Assembly (NCBI GenBank): GCA_040397785.1
Contig: JBBAVI010000007.1
Span: 32,777-96,776 of the forward strand
Reading direction: 5' to 3'
DNA: 64,000 nt
DNA from: M3007 sp040397785
Lineage (GTDB): Bacteria > Bacteroidota > Bacteroidia > Chitinophagales > Saprospiraceae
This document shows, one piece after another, positions 42,948-57,900 of this stretch. The notes under the pieces are model-generated. The model searched no databases. It was given only the letters and a program-made list of their open reading frames with translations, and was not told the origin of the DNA. Both the position numbers and the translations under genes were made by a program. Each line of letters begins with the position of its first letter. The first letter of the stretch is position 1.

Positions 42948-45900
42948 TTAGTGCTGTATCACCACTTTCACATATTTCACCTGATCGCCTGATTGTACCC
43001 CGAAGGTGTACATGCCACCTGGCAGATCACTGTAGTTGAACAATTGCTGTAAGGTACCTGACTTGAAGTCGGCGGATTCGTAGCGCACTACTTGTCCGAT
43101 GGCATTGTACAGCGTGAACGTAATTTCCTGTGCCGGTTTGGCGGTGATTTCTACTGTATAAGCGCCCGTGTTCGGGTTCGGATACAAGTTGAATTGTTCC
43201 AGCCAGTTGGCATCTTCGATTCCCGTGGTATTCGTGATCGATACGGTTTTCTGCAACACGCTGCTACCGCAACCATTCATGGCAGAAAGCAACACGAAGT
43301 AAGTGCCGTTTTGTGCGTACGTATGGGTTGGGTTGGCTTCTGTGCTGGTGGTACCGTCGCCGAAGTTCCACATGTACTGTTCTGCTTGTACCGAGTTGTT
43401 GACAAACGATACGGTTCCGCCATTTTTACTGAAGTTGTACACCGCAGTTGGATTGGTCATTGCTTCCACATGGGTCTGTTTTGCTACCGTGTTGACACCT
43501 TGTGGGTTGGTAACTTTCAGGGTCGCCATGTATTCGCCCGCGGTTTGGTACGTCACACTTGGATTTGATTCCGTAGAAGTAGCCGGCGTGCCACCAGGGA
43601 AGTTCCACAACCATGCGGTTGGGTTACCTACCGATTCATCGCTGAATTGTACGGTAAATGGTCCCTCACAAGTTGGGGTTGGTTGCGCATTGAAGGCTGC
43701 TACCGGTGGTATCTGGCTGCTGGTGATCGTTATTACAGCCGTACAGTTGCCTGCATTTCCACTTGGGTCCGTTACCTGCATTGGAACATTGTTTGCCCCT
43801 AAGTTGCTCAGGTTGAACTGGAAGGTTCCGATCGACATCGCCAGATTTGCCGTTGGTGCGCAGTTGTCGCTGGTACCATTGTTGATCGTGGCGATTGTGA
43901 TGTTTGCGGTTCCTGTTTGTCCCAATTCGAGGGTCACATTTTTACAAACTGCTGTTGGTGCGGTTACGTCTTTCACCGTGAGCAATTGCAGGTGTGAAGC
44001 TGCGTTGTTGTTGGCATCGGTCACCACCCATTTCCGGGTAATCGTGTAATTGTAGTGTTTGCTATCTGCTTCGTCCGCGTGTTGCGTACTTACTTCTGTT
44101 TGAACAATCTTGACGTTGCCTGCGCAGTTTTCGATTACCTGATTGGCCATCAATTGGAGCATTGCAGGCACCGCATCGCAATTAACCGTTGCATTTTCAG
44201 GCATGCTGATTGCGAATTGTGGCGGTGCAACATCCACAACCATTACCTGGAAGGAACAGATTGCTGTATTGCCGCTGGCATCCGTTGCCGTGTACACGAT
44301 CGTGATCGGGTCGCCTGCTGGTATTTGTGAACCAGACACTGGACCAGAAGTTTGTACCACCGTTGGAACACCGCAGTTGTCGATTGCTGCCGGATCCGCC
44401 CAGTTTACTTTCGCAGAGCAGCCAGGGCCACCCGTTCCGTCGCAAGCCACCATAATCATCTGCGTTGGGCAGTTGAGGAAGGTTGGCGCAACTTCGTCGA
44501 TTGCGTTGATGGTATACTGTTCTGTATCAGAGCATTGACCGAATGTTGCCGTTACGGTGATCGTTGCTACGCCTGATTTCGCGGTGAAGCCCGGGATCAC
44601 AGGGAACGCACTGCTTGCGGTACCATTTACCAGGCCTACTGCTGCACCACCGGTCCAACTGTAGTTAGCGCCGTAAATGCTGCTTACCAAAGTAAGCGGT
44701 GCAACGGTGCTACCTGGGCAAATTGGACCAAGGTCGCTGATCGGCAGGATTGCGAATGGAATACCATCGTCAACCGTTGTTGTTGAAGCCACGGTACAGC
44801 CGCTGCCATCTGTCAAGGTCACGGTGTAAGTACCTGCAACCAGACCGCTCAGGGTCGTAAACGGATTCGAAGTTGGGCCTTGTGTTACGCCGTTCGACCA
44901 GTTGAAGGTGTATTGCGCAGGACCGTCGATCACAATTGCGTTGATTTTGCCATTTGCAGCACCAGAGCAGGTTGCATCATCCGGTAGCAATATAACTCCT
45001 GGACTTGGCAACACCACCAATTGTACTACATCAATATCGAAGCATCCAGCGGCATTTTCAAGGCGTGCCCAAATGTTTTTCGTCACCGAAGTGTACGTAA
45101 ACGGTAATGGGTTGAGTCCTTGTTCTGCCAGTGTGTACGAATCGTAGTAAGTGACGGTTAATCCTTGAACACCGTTTGCCACCTGTGCATCTGCATTGTG
45201 CAGGTTGAAGGTTGCAGTGGTGCCGTCGAATACATTTGGACAAACCTGGAGTTGTGCAACATAAGCGATTGGTGCTGCAGCAACTTTCAGTTTAATGCTT
45301 TCAATTGCCAGGATCGTGCCGTTGGTATTCAATACCCGTGCGTAGATGATGTCATTGTCGGCACCTAAATGCGGATTCGTCAAGGCTACAGAACCGGCTT
45401 GTGCGCCTGCTTGTGTTGCATGGTAAGTAACCACGTGTGTACCAGCAGGATCTACCAGGATATTGGCATTGTTCAAATTAAACAAGGCCGTACCCGCGTT
45501 TGGTATGTTTTCACATTCCGTCAGCACAATACCTTCTGGGCAGAAGCCGGCATCCAGCGAATGATCCGTGTATCCAGCCAAGCCCGTTGTGTACATAATG
45601 GTTGGCAGTTTATCCCAAGCCTTTCCTGACGCATTTGCAATTGCTGCATCCGAGTCATTGAGGTCTGGATAGTGTCCTGCGCCCTGGTTGGCAACGGTGA
45701 GCGTATAATCTTTATTCGGCATTTTCAATTTACCTTCTGCAAGGTCGAATTGCGTGGTCGTACCATCTGTACCGAATACGATTTTGTAGTTGTAGTTCGG
45801 TTTCACACTATCAAAGTCGGCGGTTACCGTCCAGTTTTCACCCGGAGTACCTAAACCGGTGAAGTAGTATTCACCCAAGGAATCTGTTTTCGTATTGGCC

Positions 45901-48900
45901 AGCAAAATACCGCTGTTGGCATCGTAGAGGCTTACCCAAACACCTGGAATTGGCGCTTCGCAAGCATCCTGTACACCGTCGCAGTTTTTATCTGCCCAAA
46001 CCCGGTTACCCAATTGTAGCGGTGCATCATCGCACAAGGCTTCGAGATCACCCATGCTGTTTGCTTTACCGATGCCTACCTGGTTGAATACTGGATCGAC
46101 AATCGTCAAATCGATGCGGGTATTGCTACCATTGATCAGATCGTAGTAAGCAACGCCGCCGCCGATGGTGTATTCAGAAGTATTTGGGCTTACAATTACA
46201 CCCAAGACTTCTGTTTTACCTGGCACATAAACCAAACCACCTGCATCAGCATCCTGATGTACCGAACGTGTATTATCGAAGAAGAACTCACCTCCGAATG
46301 GACCTTCGTTGTTGCCAACACCATACAAGCTGGTGCGGTTGATACCAGGGATTTTACCATTGGATTCGAGACGCCAGATGCCGTTTTCGTCGAATGCCAC
46401 CAAGATATCACCACCCGTTGCGGCAGAGATTGGATTGCCTGTAGTAGTCGTTGGACGGAACTGACGGTAGCCTAACTGATGGCCTGTGCGGTCCATCAAA
46501 CCGATAATCATCAAACCTTCGCGGGTCATTTCGATGTCAGAAACCATAGCCTGGCCACGGCAGCGGAATTCGGCGCCGGTTAATCCGCCCCCTACTACTT
46601 CAAAGTTACCTGCCGTTACAATGGTCGATGGTTCACCTGCACCGGTATTACCTACCCAGTTGCGTTCGCTATATGTGTCTACCCAGGTTTCCCATTCTTT
46701 ACACTGCGCCATGTTGGCGTTTACATTACCAATAATGTCGCCGTGGTTATATTGGCTACCGGTGAGTTCGAAGTCGAGTACTTTTTTCCACTGACCGCTT
46801 GCGATGTTATATTCGTGGATCGAAGTAGAAAGGTCATCGCCGGTACCGTTGTTTTCGCCGGTACAAACACCGCCGACGTACACTTTACCTTTGTAAACTT
46901 TCAGACCCAGCGGACGGAACACCCCGTTGTTACAGTTTGGCGCCGATTCAATTGGAATTTCAATGGAAGAAGGCGTACCCTGGATATTGCTGATTTTCAC
47001 GAGGTTGCGGGTGTTCAAGTTGACGGTCCACAGCGTGTTGTAATCGCTGGAGAGGTCAATATCACCCAAACCTGCTTTACCAATTTTCGCAAACACATCT
47101 GAATCTTTGCTTGGCGTTGATTTGGTTGAAAGATCTGGACGATCTACGGAACCAACATTTGGCACTTCATACAGCGGTGTTACGACTGGTATTTCATTTA
47201 CATATTCGATTCGGTAAATACCGCCCAAGCCGAGTTCACCCAAGCCGACGTGGCGTTTGAGGAAGGCTGAAGCGTACAGGAATTTGTTGGTACGATCCCA
47301 TGCGAGGCCGTAGATAGATCCAAGTTTATCATTCGCTGGTACTTCACCGAAGATATTTTCAGGGTTCACCGCATCGTACGGGAAGAGTCCTACCGAAGTG
47401 TTGCTCACCAAATCAGCCAAACCTTGGGTAAAGGTGGTGAAGGCCACATTTGGTTTGTCCTGACAGTAATCATCCGGGTTGTAGAATCCGACACTGATGC
47501 CGCAATTTGCCTGGTCGATAAATTGTACCGAAGTTCCGTTGGCTGGTCCATGGAAAGAAGGCACCAAGAAACTTTGTGTTGGTACAAATTCGATCCGATA
47601 TGGATAGTTGTTCAAACCGTTGAACAAGAAGTATCCATCGGCAGCAGTCAGCATAGAATCTACTGGTTCAGGATTGCCGCATTCGTACAAGAACACTTTG
47701 ATATTTGGCAAGCCTGTTTCGTCAATTCCGAATGCACCGTTTGTATTGAAGTCATTAAAGGCAATACCGCCCAGATTGCCGCCAACAGTCACCGAAGTGA
47801 TGGCTACACAGCCATTTGCATCGGTAATAGTGATGGCATACGTACCTGCTGCTACATTCTGGATGGTAAACGGTTGCGTTGCAGCAGTTCCCGTTCCAGT
47901 GGTAACATTATTAGCCCAGTTGTACGTGTAAGGACCTGCGCCGTTGTCGACCGCAATCGTGATCGTACCGTTGGTTCCGTTACAAGAGATGCCTGTGCTG
48001 GTGGCTGTTGCATTTAACAGACTCAAGTGCGTAATAATCGTGGTCACCGTACCAGAGCAGCCATCTGCGCCCGTTACAATGATGGTATAAGTACCTGCTT
48101 CGAGGTTGTTGATCTCAAACGGTTCTGTTGCAGCCTGACCTGTACCGGATTGGCCGTTGGTATTGGTCCAATAGTAGGTGAAGCCTGGCACACCGTTTAA
48201 TACGTCAATGATGATTTTTCCGTCACTTCCGCCGCAAAGTGTAGCGCAAACAGGCAGGGCCGTCAACATCATACCGGTTGGTTGATCTACGGTCACGTTG
48301 GTGACTGCGGTACAACCTGCTGCATCGGTAATGGTGATGCTGTAGTTGCCAGAAGCCAGACCCATTACTAGAATTGGATCGTCGCTGGTTGGTCCGCCAT
48401 CTCCTACTGTGCCATTGGTGGTGTTCAACCACTCGAATGTGTATGGAGCAGTTCCGCCGGTTACATCCACCAGGATTTTACCGTTTGCCTGACCGCATCC
48501 TGGTGCGCAAAGTTGCGTTCCAATTGCCGTGAGGATACAGCCGCCATTGTTACAAGTAACTGTTGCGCAGGTCGTTTTGGTACAACCTTTCGAATCCGTG
48601 ATGGTAACACAGTATGTACCGGTTCCAACACCTGACAGATCTTGCGTTGTTGCGCCATTCGACCACAAGTAAGTGTAAGCCGGCGTACCACCCGTTACGG
48701 TCAAGTCAATTGCGCCGTTGTTTACATTGCAAGTGGCTGCTGTAACCGTTGTAATCGGGTTGATTTGCGTTGGTTGCGTTACCGTTGCACAGATGGTTGA
48801 AGTACATCCGTTTGCAGCCGTTACGGTTACACAGTAGGTATTTGCAGCCAGGTTATTCAAGTTCTGTGTTGTCGCGCCGTTGCTCCACAGGTAGGTGTAA

Positions 48901-51900
48901 GGTGTTGTACCGCCGGTTGCAGTCAGGATGATTGCGCCTGTGTTGCCGCCGAAGCAATTTACCGAAGTAGTTGCTACTGCAAGTACAGGTCCACCTGTTT
49001 GTTCAACCGTTGCACACACCGTTTTGGTACAGCCTTTCGAGTCTGTAACCGTTACACAGTATGTTCCGGTAGACAAGCCTGTCAAGTTTTGCGTAGTTGC
49101 GCCATTCGACCACAAGAATGTGTAGGCAGGCGTACCACCTGAAACCGTCAGCGTCACTGTACCATTGGTGTTTCCACAAGTGGCTGCTGTTGTTGTCGTT
49201 GCGAGTGTCAATTGCGTTGGTGTACCAACAATTGCACTGATGATCACCGAGCAACCATTTCCATCTGTAACGGTGATCGAGTAGGTACCCGCCGTTACAT
49301 TATTGATGTTAAATGGCTCATTGGCGATGCTATTGCCCTGGCCGGTTGTCACACCATTGTTCCAGTTGTATGCGTAGTTAGGCGATCCGTTGGTTACATC
49401 GACGGTAATGACACCGTTGTTTCCACCGAAGCAACTTACAGGCGTCGTACTTGCGGTTGCAGAAATACCTGAAATTTGTGGTACTACTACATTCACCACC
49501 GTTGTACAAGCATTTGCACCCGTGATTGTGATGGAGTAGGTACCCGCGCTCAGGTTGTTGATGGTAAATGGTGCTGTTTGTGCAACACCTGTACCCGAAT
49601 TACCCCCGCTGTTCCAGTTATAACTATATGGTGCTGATTGACCACCTGTAATTACCACCGTAATCGTTCCGTTGGCCACGCCACATCCAGCAGCAGTGCC
49701 GGTTGCGGTTGCCGTTAGTGCAACGGACGGTGCGATGGTTGCGCAAGTAGTTGCAGTACAGCCATTTGCTTCCGTAACCGTTACGCAGTAAGTGCCTGCC
49801 GCAAGGTTATTCAAGTCCTCGGTTGTTGCGCCATTCGACCACAAGAAGGTGTAAGGAGTTGCACCGCCTGCTGCCGTCAGGTTAATCGAACCGTTGTTGT
49901 TTCCACAAGTCGTATTTACAATAGAAGTTGTCAGGTTTGGTCCACCGGTTTGAATTACAGTTGCGCAAGTTGTTTTGGTACAACCATTTGCATCCGTAAC
50001 AGTCACACAGTAAACGCCGCCAACCAATCCAGTAAGTTGTTGTGTTGTTGCGCCATTCGACCATTGGTAGGTATAGTTTGGCGTTCCACCAGTAACCACC
50101 AGGGTCACCGTGCCATTCTGATTTCCACAAGTTGCAGATGTTGTTGTGGCCGTAAGATCAATCACCGTTGGTTGTGTTACCGTAGCGCAAATGGTTGCAA
50201 TACAACCGCCTGCATCTGTTACAGTTACACAATAAGTACCTGCGGCGAGGTTATTCAGATCTTGCGTAGTTGCGCCATTTGTCCATAGATAAGTATATGG
50301 TGCAGTGCCATTTGCTACGCTCAGGTTCACCGATCCATTGGTGCCGCCGAAGCAAGTCACATTAGTGGTTGCTACCGTGAGGGTTGGTCCGCCGATCGAC
50401 TGAACGGTAGCGCAAGCAGTACCGGTACATCCGTTGGCCGCTGTTACGGTCACACAATATGTACCTGCTACAAGGCCGGTTAGGTTCGCCGTGGTAGCGC
50501 CCGTATTCCACAAGTAAGTGAATGTTCCGGTAGATCCAGTTACGGAAGTAGTCACCGTGCCATTTGCACCGCCGCAGGTTGCGGATGTTGCTGTTGCAGA
50601 TACGGTCAAACCGCCGCTTCCGATCACTTCGAATGCTTTCGTTTTGGTACAACCGTTGGCATCTGTAACCGTTACGGTGTAAGTGCCGGCCGACAGGTTT
50701 GCCAAATCTTGTGTAACGGCGTTGTTGGACCACAAGTAAGTGTATTGTGGAGAACCGCCTGTTACCGTGATGTCAATGGTTCCGTTAGACTGTCCGCAAG
50801 AAGCATTACCAGCCACACCGTTGATGGTAATTGGTTGTGATGGACCACCTACGATGTAGGTTTTAACCAATGTACAACCTTTGATATCTGTGATGGTCAC
50901 GTTGTATATACCGGAAGGAATGTTCACCAGGTCTTCTGTTGAAGCAAACTGGTAGTTCCATTGGTAAGTATATCCACCGTAACCGCCAGAAACCGTTTGG
51001 TTGATGCTGCCTGTGTTGGTACCGTAACAGTTTACGGGAGTTACCGCTGCGGTTGCACTCAAAGCAGGAACGCAAGGAATATTTGCGGAAAGTTCTGCGG
51101 TACAACCATTTGCGTCGGTAACCGTCACTGTGTAAGCGCCACAATCTACCTGGTACAAGTCCTGGAAAGTAGAACCATTTGACCATTGGTAAGAGAATGG
51201 TGCCGTTCCGCCGGTAACCGTCAAGTTGGCATTACCGGTATTGCTACCACCACATGGCGGATCCACAGACACTACTGCGCCTAAAGTGAGCGGTGCTGGT
51301 TGTGTGATCGTTGCCGTGAGTGATTTGGTACAGCCATTTGCATCCGTTACTGTTACGGTGTAAGTACCTGCAGAAAGGTCGTTGATATCCTGGGTGGTTT
51401 GTCCGTTCGACCACTGGTAGTTGTAGGCTGGTGTACCACCGCTTACGCTCAAGTTGATCGAACCGTTGTTGCCACCGAAGCAGGAAACATTCACTTTCGT
51501 TGAGGTCAGTACCAAAAGCGTTGGTTGCGTAACGGTTGCAGAAGTTGTTTTTGTACAACCACTTGCATCGGTTATGGTCACCGTATAGGTACCGGCAATC
51601 AGATTATTCAAGTCTTCCGTAGTGGCGCCGTTGTTCCAAAGGAATGTATAAGGTGCCGTTCCACCGCTCACCGTGAGGTTGATTGCGCCGTTGTTGCCAC
51701 CATTACACAGTACATTGGTAACCTGGGTTGTCGCGATAATCTCTGGATTCTGGATAACCGTCACACAAGTGGTTGCGGTACATCCTTTTGTATCCGTTAC
51801 GGTTACACAGTATGTGTTTGCCGGAACATTATTCAAGTCTTGCGTTGTAGCGCCATTCGACCACAAGTAGGTGTAGGCTGGTGTGCCACCCGTTACCGTG

Positions 51901-54900
51901 AGGTCTACCGAACCGTTAGACTGACCGAAGCAGGCGTCGTTGGTCATCACCGCAGTTGCTACTAGGAGTAGTGGTTGCGTGATGGTTGCAGTGACAGACT
52001 TCGTACAGCCATTTGCATCGGTTACCGTTACAGTGTATGTACCTGCAGTTACATTATTTAAGTCTTCGGTAGTTGCACCGTTCGACCACAAGTACGTGTA
52101 AGCTGGTGTACCACCATTTACGGTCAGATTTACTGAACCGTTGCTACCGCCGAAGCAGGAAACACTGGAGGTCACGATAGTCAATCCGAGCGCCGTTGGT
52201 TGCGTGATGGTTGCAGACGTTGTTTTGGTACAGCCGTTTGCATCGGTTACCGTTACGGTATAAATACCAGCCACCAAATTGATCGGATCTTCTACACTTT
52301 GACCATTTGACCACAGGAAGGTATAAGGCGCAGTGCCACCATCAGCGGTCAAATTAATTGCGCCATTGTTACCACCAAAGCAAGAAACAGGGGTTGTTGT
52401 GGTGGTCAACACAATCGTTGGTTGTGTGATTACGGCATTCGCAACCGCAGTACAGCCATTTCCATCTGTAATAATTACAGAATAACTGCCTGCCGGCAAA
52501 TTCGTGCGATCTTCTGGGTTGTTTGTACCCGGCAGATCCAACCAGTCGAAGTTGTAAGGCAATGCGCCACCTGTTACGGTGATGTCAATTGCGCCGTTGT
52601 TTCCGCCATTACAAATTACGTTGGTCGTGCTTACTTGTACAGTGAGATCAGACAATTGTGATACTACCACTGGCAATACCTTGGTACAATTGTTCGCGTC
52701 TTTCACGGTTACCGTGTAAGTACCAGCAGTTAAGCCGCTCAAATCCTGGGTTGTTGCGCCATTTGACCAAACGTAGGTGTAAGCAGGTGTGCCACCGATT
52801 ACAGTCAAGTCAATTGTGCCATTGCTACCACCGGTACAAGATACTACTGGGGTGCTGGTTGCACTCAGTTCGATCACCGTTGGTTGGGTTACCGTTCCAG
52901 TAAACACCGCAGTACAGCCTTTCGAATCAGTTACCGTTACCGTATAGGTATTGGCAATCAAATTGTTGATATTCTGCGTATTAGCACCATTTGACCACAA
53001 GTAAGTGTATGGGGTAGTACCGCCATTTACCGTCAGTGTGATCGCGCCATTGTTGCCACCGAAGCAAGAAACATTGGTAATGGCACCATTTGCGGTCAAC
53101 AAGTTTGGTTGCGTGACGGTTGCAGAAGCCGTTTTCGTACATCCGTTTTCGTCTGTTACGGTTACCGTGTAGACACCCGCAATCAGATCGTTGATATTTT
53201 GTGTTGTCGCGTTATTCGACCACAAGTAGGTATAGCCTGGTGTACCACCGCTCACATTGAGGTTGATCGCGCCATTTGTACCCTGGAAGCAAGATACATT
53301 GGTTACAGTGAGTACCGGATTCAACACGGTTGGTTGACCGATGGTGAAGTTCGCGATTTTCACGCAGCCATTTGCATCTGTAACAGTTACCGTGTACACT
53401 CCAGCTGTGCGGTTGGTAATGTCTTCTGGGTCTGTACCCGGTGTTTGCGCACCGTTATAGCTCCAGTCGTACGTATAGTTTGGTGTGCCGCCTGTAACGG
53501 TGATGTTAATCGCGCCATTGTTACCGCCGAAGCAGGAAACATTGGTTACATCACCTGTTAAGGCCAGTGTTGTTGCTTCTTCTACAATCGATTCTTTCAC
53601 CTGGGTACAACCGTTTGCATCGGTTACTGTCACCGTGTAAATGCCGGCTACCAGGTTTGAGATGTTTTGCGTTGAAGCGCCAGTCGACCACAAGTAGGTA
53701 TAAGCAGGTGTTCCACCGGTTACAGTTAGGACAATTGCGCCCGAATTACCGCCGTTACAAGCCACATTGGTGATTTGTGTAGACAGAACAATCGGATTAG
53801 GCTGTGTAACTTCGGTTGAAGTGGAAGCCTGACATCCGTTTGCATCTGTTACCACCACCCCGTAATTACCGGCAGGCAGGTTGTTGATATCCTGCGATGT
53901 GCTGCCATTCGTCCAAGAATAGGTGTAAGCAGGTGTACCACCCGTTACCACGAGATCCACCGAACCATTGCTGCCACCTGGACAAGAAACGTTTGTCGGT
54001 GTAGCTGTGAGGAGGATTTGCGTTGGTTCGGTAATGGTCGCAGTTACTATTTTGCTGCATCCGTTTGCATCCGTAACCGTTACGACATAAGTGCCAGCAG
54101 GCAAGTTGTCTTGATCCTGTGTAGTCAGACCATTTGACCAAACGTATGTGTAGTTTGGTGTACCGCCGCTCACCGTTAGGTTGATCGCGCCGTTGCTGCC
54201 ACCATTACACAATACATTTTCTACGGTAAAGCTGGTAACCAAAGCAGTAGGCTGTGTCACTACAGTCGTAGTCGACGCTACACATTGGTTTGCATCTGTT
54301 ACCGTTACGGTATAAGTACCTGCCGGAATGTTAGTTAAGTCTTCGGTAATTGCCAGATTCGACCACAAGTAGGTAAAGGCTGGTGTTCCACCGGTGACGG
54401 TCAAATTGACAGCGCCGGTGCTATTTCCATTGCACAATACATTGGTTATATTGGTGCTTAAGGCAATTGCCTGGATTTCAGTTACCGTAGCACTGGTCGT
54501 TGCAGTACATCCTTGCGCGTCGGTTACCGTTACAGTATAAGTACCGCCACCGATGTTTGCAAGATCCTGCGTAGTTGCTCCATTCGACCATAAGTAGGTA
54601 AATGCAGCGGTACCACCTGTTACCGTCAGATCAACTGAACCTGTATTGCCACCAAAGCAAGAAGGATTGGTTACTTGTGTATTTAGCGTCAGCAAGTCTG
54701 GTTGTGTAATCGTTGCTATAGTTGTTTTTGTACAACCGTTTGCATCTGTTACGGTCACCGAATAAGTACCCGCAGTAAGATTACTTAAATCCTGCGTAGT
54801 TGCTGCATTCGACCATAAGTAGGTGTAGGCTCCAGTACCACCTGTTACACTCAGATTAACAGTACCATTTGAACCGCCGAAGCAGGAAACATTGGTTACT

Positions 54901-57900
54901 GTATTCGTAAGTATAATTTCGGTTGGTTGCGTCACGGTTGCCACCGTTGTTTTGGTACAACCATGTGCATCGGTGATCGTTACGGTGTAAATACCCGCAG
55001 CGAGGTTTGCCAGATCCTGGGTTGTTGCAGTATTCGACCACAAGTAGGTGTATGGCGCGGTACCGCCCGTTACAGTCAAGTCAACTGCACCATTGGTTCC
55101 GTTATAACAACTTACGTTGGTTACTGTGGTAGTGGCAGCCAAAATGGTTGGTTGTTCTACGGTACCTGTGATTGATTTTGTGCAACCGTTTGCATCTGTA
55201 ACAGTTACGGTGTACGTTCCTGCAACCAAAGTTGAGATGTCCTGGGTAGTGAAACCATTTGACCACAAGTAGGTATAAGGTGTAGTACCACCTGTTACGG
55301 TCAAGTCAATTGCACCATTGTTGCCACCGAAGCAAAGGACATTCGTAACATTCACATTCAGTACCAATAGCACAGGTTGCGTAATGGTCGCTGAGAACAC
55401 TTTCGTACATCCGTTCGTATCGGTGATGGTAACTGTGTAAGTGCCTTCAGTCAAACCTGTCAAATCCTGGGTAGTAGCACCATTCGACCACAAGTAAGTG
55501 TAGCCTGGTGTACCGCCACTTACGGACAGGTCAATATTGCCATTTGAACCACCAAAGCAAGAAACATTGCCTGTAGTTGCCGAAGCAACCAATATTGGCG
55601 GCTCAATTACCGTTGCACTTGTTGAAGCCGTAAAGCCGAGTGCATCGGTTACAGTTACAGTATAAGTACCTGGTGCTAAACCACTTAAGTCCTGTGTAGT
55701 TGCACTGTTCGACCATAAGTAGGTATATGGAGCAGTTCCGCCCGTTACACTCAAGTCAATCGAACCGTTTTGTGCATTGTAGCAATTTACATTTACCACA
55801 ACCGTAGTCAGGTTGATGCTGGTGACAAAGCCTGCATCATACGTCAGGTTGGTTTCGCCGGATGTCAGGGTTTCATTTCCTGTCATCAAAGAACCAACAT
55901 TTGCATCGCTGTCAATTGCGTCATCTGACCCAACATCCTGCGTAGTTGCAGTGTATTGGCCACCCGGTGAAGCGAACGTAATTTTATATGTACCTGGTTG
56001 CAGGTTGGAGAAGAGGTAAGCGCCATCTGAACCGGTCGAGGTTGTTAAGGTTACGGCTGTTCCGTTTCCTGTTGTGCCTGTCAATGTTACCAACAACGCC
56101 GGAACGCCAGGCTCTCCTGCATCTTGCAAGCCATCTTTATCCAAATCAAACCAAACGAAATTACCGATTGCCGCTGGAACGTAGTAACCTGCATCATAAG
56201 TCAGGTTATTTTCACCAGAAGTCAATACTTCATTGATAGTCATACCATTTGCGATGTTTGCATCACTGTCTTTGGTATCGTCGCCACCTTGGTCTTGCGG
56301 TGTTGGAGTGTAAGTTGCAGGCGTTGTAAAGGTCAATTTGTAAGTGCCTGGTTCCAAATTCGAGAACAAGTACGAGCCGCTACCATTGGTGGTTGTAATC
56401 AAGGTAACGGAAGTGCCATCACCGGTAGTGCCGGTCAAGGTTACGGCTACACCTGAAATACCTGGTTCACCTGCATCTTGTGTGCCGTCGCCATCCAAAT
56501 CATTCCATACGAAGTTACCAATGGATGCTGGTTGGTAGTAACCCGCATCGTAGGTCAAGTTATTTTCACCAGAAACAAGCACCTCGTTGGCTGTCATGCC
56601 GTTGGCAGTGTTTGCATCACTGTCTTTCGTATCATCGCCACCCAAATCCTGTTCTGTCGGAGTATATCCTGCAGGAGTGGTGAAGGTCAGTTTGTACGTA
56701 CCTGGTGCAAGGTTGCTAAACAAGTATTCACCGATGCCATTGGTTGTTGTTGTTAAGGTAACAGGGGTACCGTTGCCGGTTGTGCCGGTTAAGGTTACTG
56801 TTACACCTACAATACCAGGTTCACCTGCATCTTGTGTGCCATCACCATCCAAATCATTCCATACGAAGTTACCGATGGATGCTGGTTGGTAGTAACCAGC
56901 GTCATATGTCAGGTTATTTTCGCCAGAAATCAATACTTCATTGATGGTCATGCCGGTAGCAGGATTCACATCGCTATCAATCAAATCATCTGCACCTTGG
57001 TCCTGTGGCGTATTGGTATAGCCGCCTGGTGTTGTAAAGGTCAGTTTATAAGTGCCCGGTATGAGGTTCGGGAACAAGTATTCGCCGATGCCATTGGTTG
57101 TAGTCGTCAAAGTTACCGATGCACCTGCGCCTGTAGTACCCGTCAAGGTTACGGATACACCTGGGATACCTGGTTCGCCGCCATCTTGAATACCATCTGC
57201 ATCCAGGTCATTCCATACGAAGTTACCAATGGATGCTGGTTGGTAGTAACCCGCATCATACGTCAGGTTATTTTCACCAGAAACCAGAGTTTCGTTGATG
57301 GTCATGCCCGTTGCAGGGTTTACATCACTGTCTTTTGTATCATCGCCACCCAAATCCTGTGCAGTTACCGTGTAACCACCTGGGGTTGTGAAGGTCAGTT
57401 TATACGTACCTGGCTCTAAGTTCGAGAACAAGTATTCACCTAAACCATTTGTTGTAGTGGTCAAAGTAACCGATTGGCCATCACCCGTTGTGCCGGTCAA
57501 GGTTACGGCTACNNNNNNNNNNNNNNNNNNNNNNNNNNNNNNNNNNNNNNNNNNNNNNNNNNNNNNNNNNNNNNNNNNNNNNNNNNNNNNNNNNNNNNNN
57601 NNNNNNNNNNNNTCGCCATCCAGGTCATTCCAAACGAAGTTACCAATGGATGCTGGTTGGTAGTAACCCGCATCGTACGTCAGGTTTTGCTCGCCTGATG
57701 TCAATACTTCGTTGATGGTCATACCCGTTGCAGGATTCACATCACTGTCTTTCGTATCATCGCCACCTAAATCCTGGGCTGTTACTGTGTAGCCGCCAGG
57801 CGTGGTGAACGTCAATTTATAAGTACCTGGTTCCAAACCGGCAAACAAGTATTCGCCCGCTGGATTCGTAGTAGTTGTAAGTGTCACAGGAGTGCCGCCG